Source: Phaeospirillum sp. (GTDB lineage Bacteria > Pseudomonadota > Alphaproteobacteria > Rhodospirillales > Magnetospirillaceae). Taken from it: 64,000 bases of DNA. This document shows positions 63,763 to 64,000 of the stretch, piece after piece (within the stretch, counting starts at the first letter, position 1; the number at the start of each line of letters is the position of its first letter). The stretch covers positions 637,841 through 701,840 of the forward strand of contig JAUSFB010000032.1 of NCBI GenBank assembly GCA_030651575.1, read 5' to 3'. Position numbers and translations under genes: made by a program. The notes under the pieces are model-generated. The model was given only the letters and a program-made list of their open reading frames with translations, ran no database searches and had not been told where the DNA came from.

Positions 63763-64000
63763 GCCGCAGGCCTTTAGTTCGCGAGGTTCCACCGACCTCT
63801 TGGTATTTTCGTCATCCGCTGTACTTGCGCTACATGTCGCGCGAAATCACTTGTATCTTTGTCGCCGCCTACTGCGTACTGCTGGTGGTAGGCCTGCAAC
63901 GCCTTTCCTCCGGACCAGCCGCCTGGGAAGCCTTCCTGCTGGGACTGAGAAGCGCCGATTCGATCGTGTTTCACTTGCTGGCGCTGGCCGCTTCGGTTTA
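63759..64000 (+). CDS. frdC: Fumarate reductase membrane subunit C, 3' end cut by window
   Basis: The first 80 residues are present. RPLVREVPPTSWYFRHPLYL followed by RYMSREIT resembles the FrdC N-terminus of E. coli, then a hydrophobic helix (CIFVAAYCVLLVVGLQRL) and GPAAWEAFLLGLRSAD. FrdC and FrdD anchor the enzyme in the membrane and bind menaquinol. The operon presumably continues to frdD outside the window. Confidence 0.88.
   Translation, partial: MSRRPLVREVPPTSWYFRHPLYLRYMSREITCIFVAAYCVLLVVGLQRLSSGPAAWEAFLLGLRSADSIVFHLLALAASV

Noticed and set aside
1..64000. CRISPR arrays, prophage or IS elements
   Set aside because: No regularly spaced direct repeats, integrase or transposase genes were seen; the only repeats are the short inverted ones listed.

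Overview
The window reads as two genomic blocks of different ancestry that meet inside one sulfur-oxidation (reverse dissimilatory sulfite reductase, rDsr) gene cluster. Bases 1 to about 29,100 look alphaproteobacterial, most like Magnetospirillum or other Rhodospirillales: very GC-rich with strong GCC/GGC/CTG/GTC codon preference, threonine synthase overlapping an M16 peptidase, a phasin-like protein, and several Magnetospirillum-style orphan proteins. From about 29,200 to the end the codon usage is different (more GAA, CTC and AAA, slightly lower GC) and the gene order is betaproteobacterial: tpiA-secG-tRNA-Leu(GAG)-nuoABCDEFGHIJKLMN, then a divergent frdABC. A Rhodocyclales or Sulfuritalea-like host would fit the right block. 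The lineage names are inferred from gene order and codon style; no database search was run.

Layout, left block: a truncated alpha/beta hydrolase, a pentapeptide-repeat protein, a SulP transporter fused to STAS and cyclic-nucleotide-binding domains, a STAS-only protein, a phasin-like protein, thrC, an M16 protease, a FadH-like dienoyl-CoA reductase, a membrane/HTH protein, a hemerythrin, a YceI-cytochrome b561-YceI operon, a small Cys-rich protein, a second hemerythrin, cheB, a two-domain CbiX chelatase with a SUMT (sirohaem supply), a voltage-gated-type K+ channel, an uncharacterised 566-aa protein and a TauD/TfdA-type dioxygenase. Divergent from the dioxygenase starts dsrABEFHCMK.

Layout, right block: dsrLJOPNR continues the dsr order without a missing or duplicated gene, followed by a second SUMT gene, a hemerythrin, an operon of small enzymes (lysophospholipase-like, GNAT, dienelactone-hydrolase-like), a DUF697-like protein, a GFA-family protein, a fourth hemerythrin, a quinone oxidoreductase with a FrnE-type DsbA protein, a NUDIX-NarX-NarL-like operon, all 14 complex I genes (read right to left, with a terminator at 45,061-45,094), tRNA-Leu, secG, tpiA and a divergent fumarate reductase operon with an FNR-type site.

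How the genes work together: DsrEFH pass sulfur to DsrC, DsrAB (sirohaem enzyme) oxidises it to sulfite with DsrL as likely NAD(P)-linked partner, and the DsrMKJOP membrane complex reoxidises DsrC or feeds the quinone pool. CbiX, SUMT and DsrN supply and possibly amidate the sirohaem. Complex I and fumarate reductase supply the quinone-linked respiratory context. The junction at dsrK/dsrL is the main point to verify: it is either an assembly chimera of two organisms that both carry rDsr, or a natural recombinant operon.

No stretch longer than 300 bases lacks a gene. The longest gaps (40,556-40,854; 10,088-10,318; 22,710-22,937; 61,035-61,255) are divergent or upstream regions, described at the relevant entries. 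No CRISPR array, rRNA or insertion-sequence transposase was seen.
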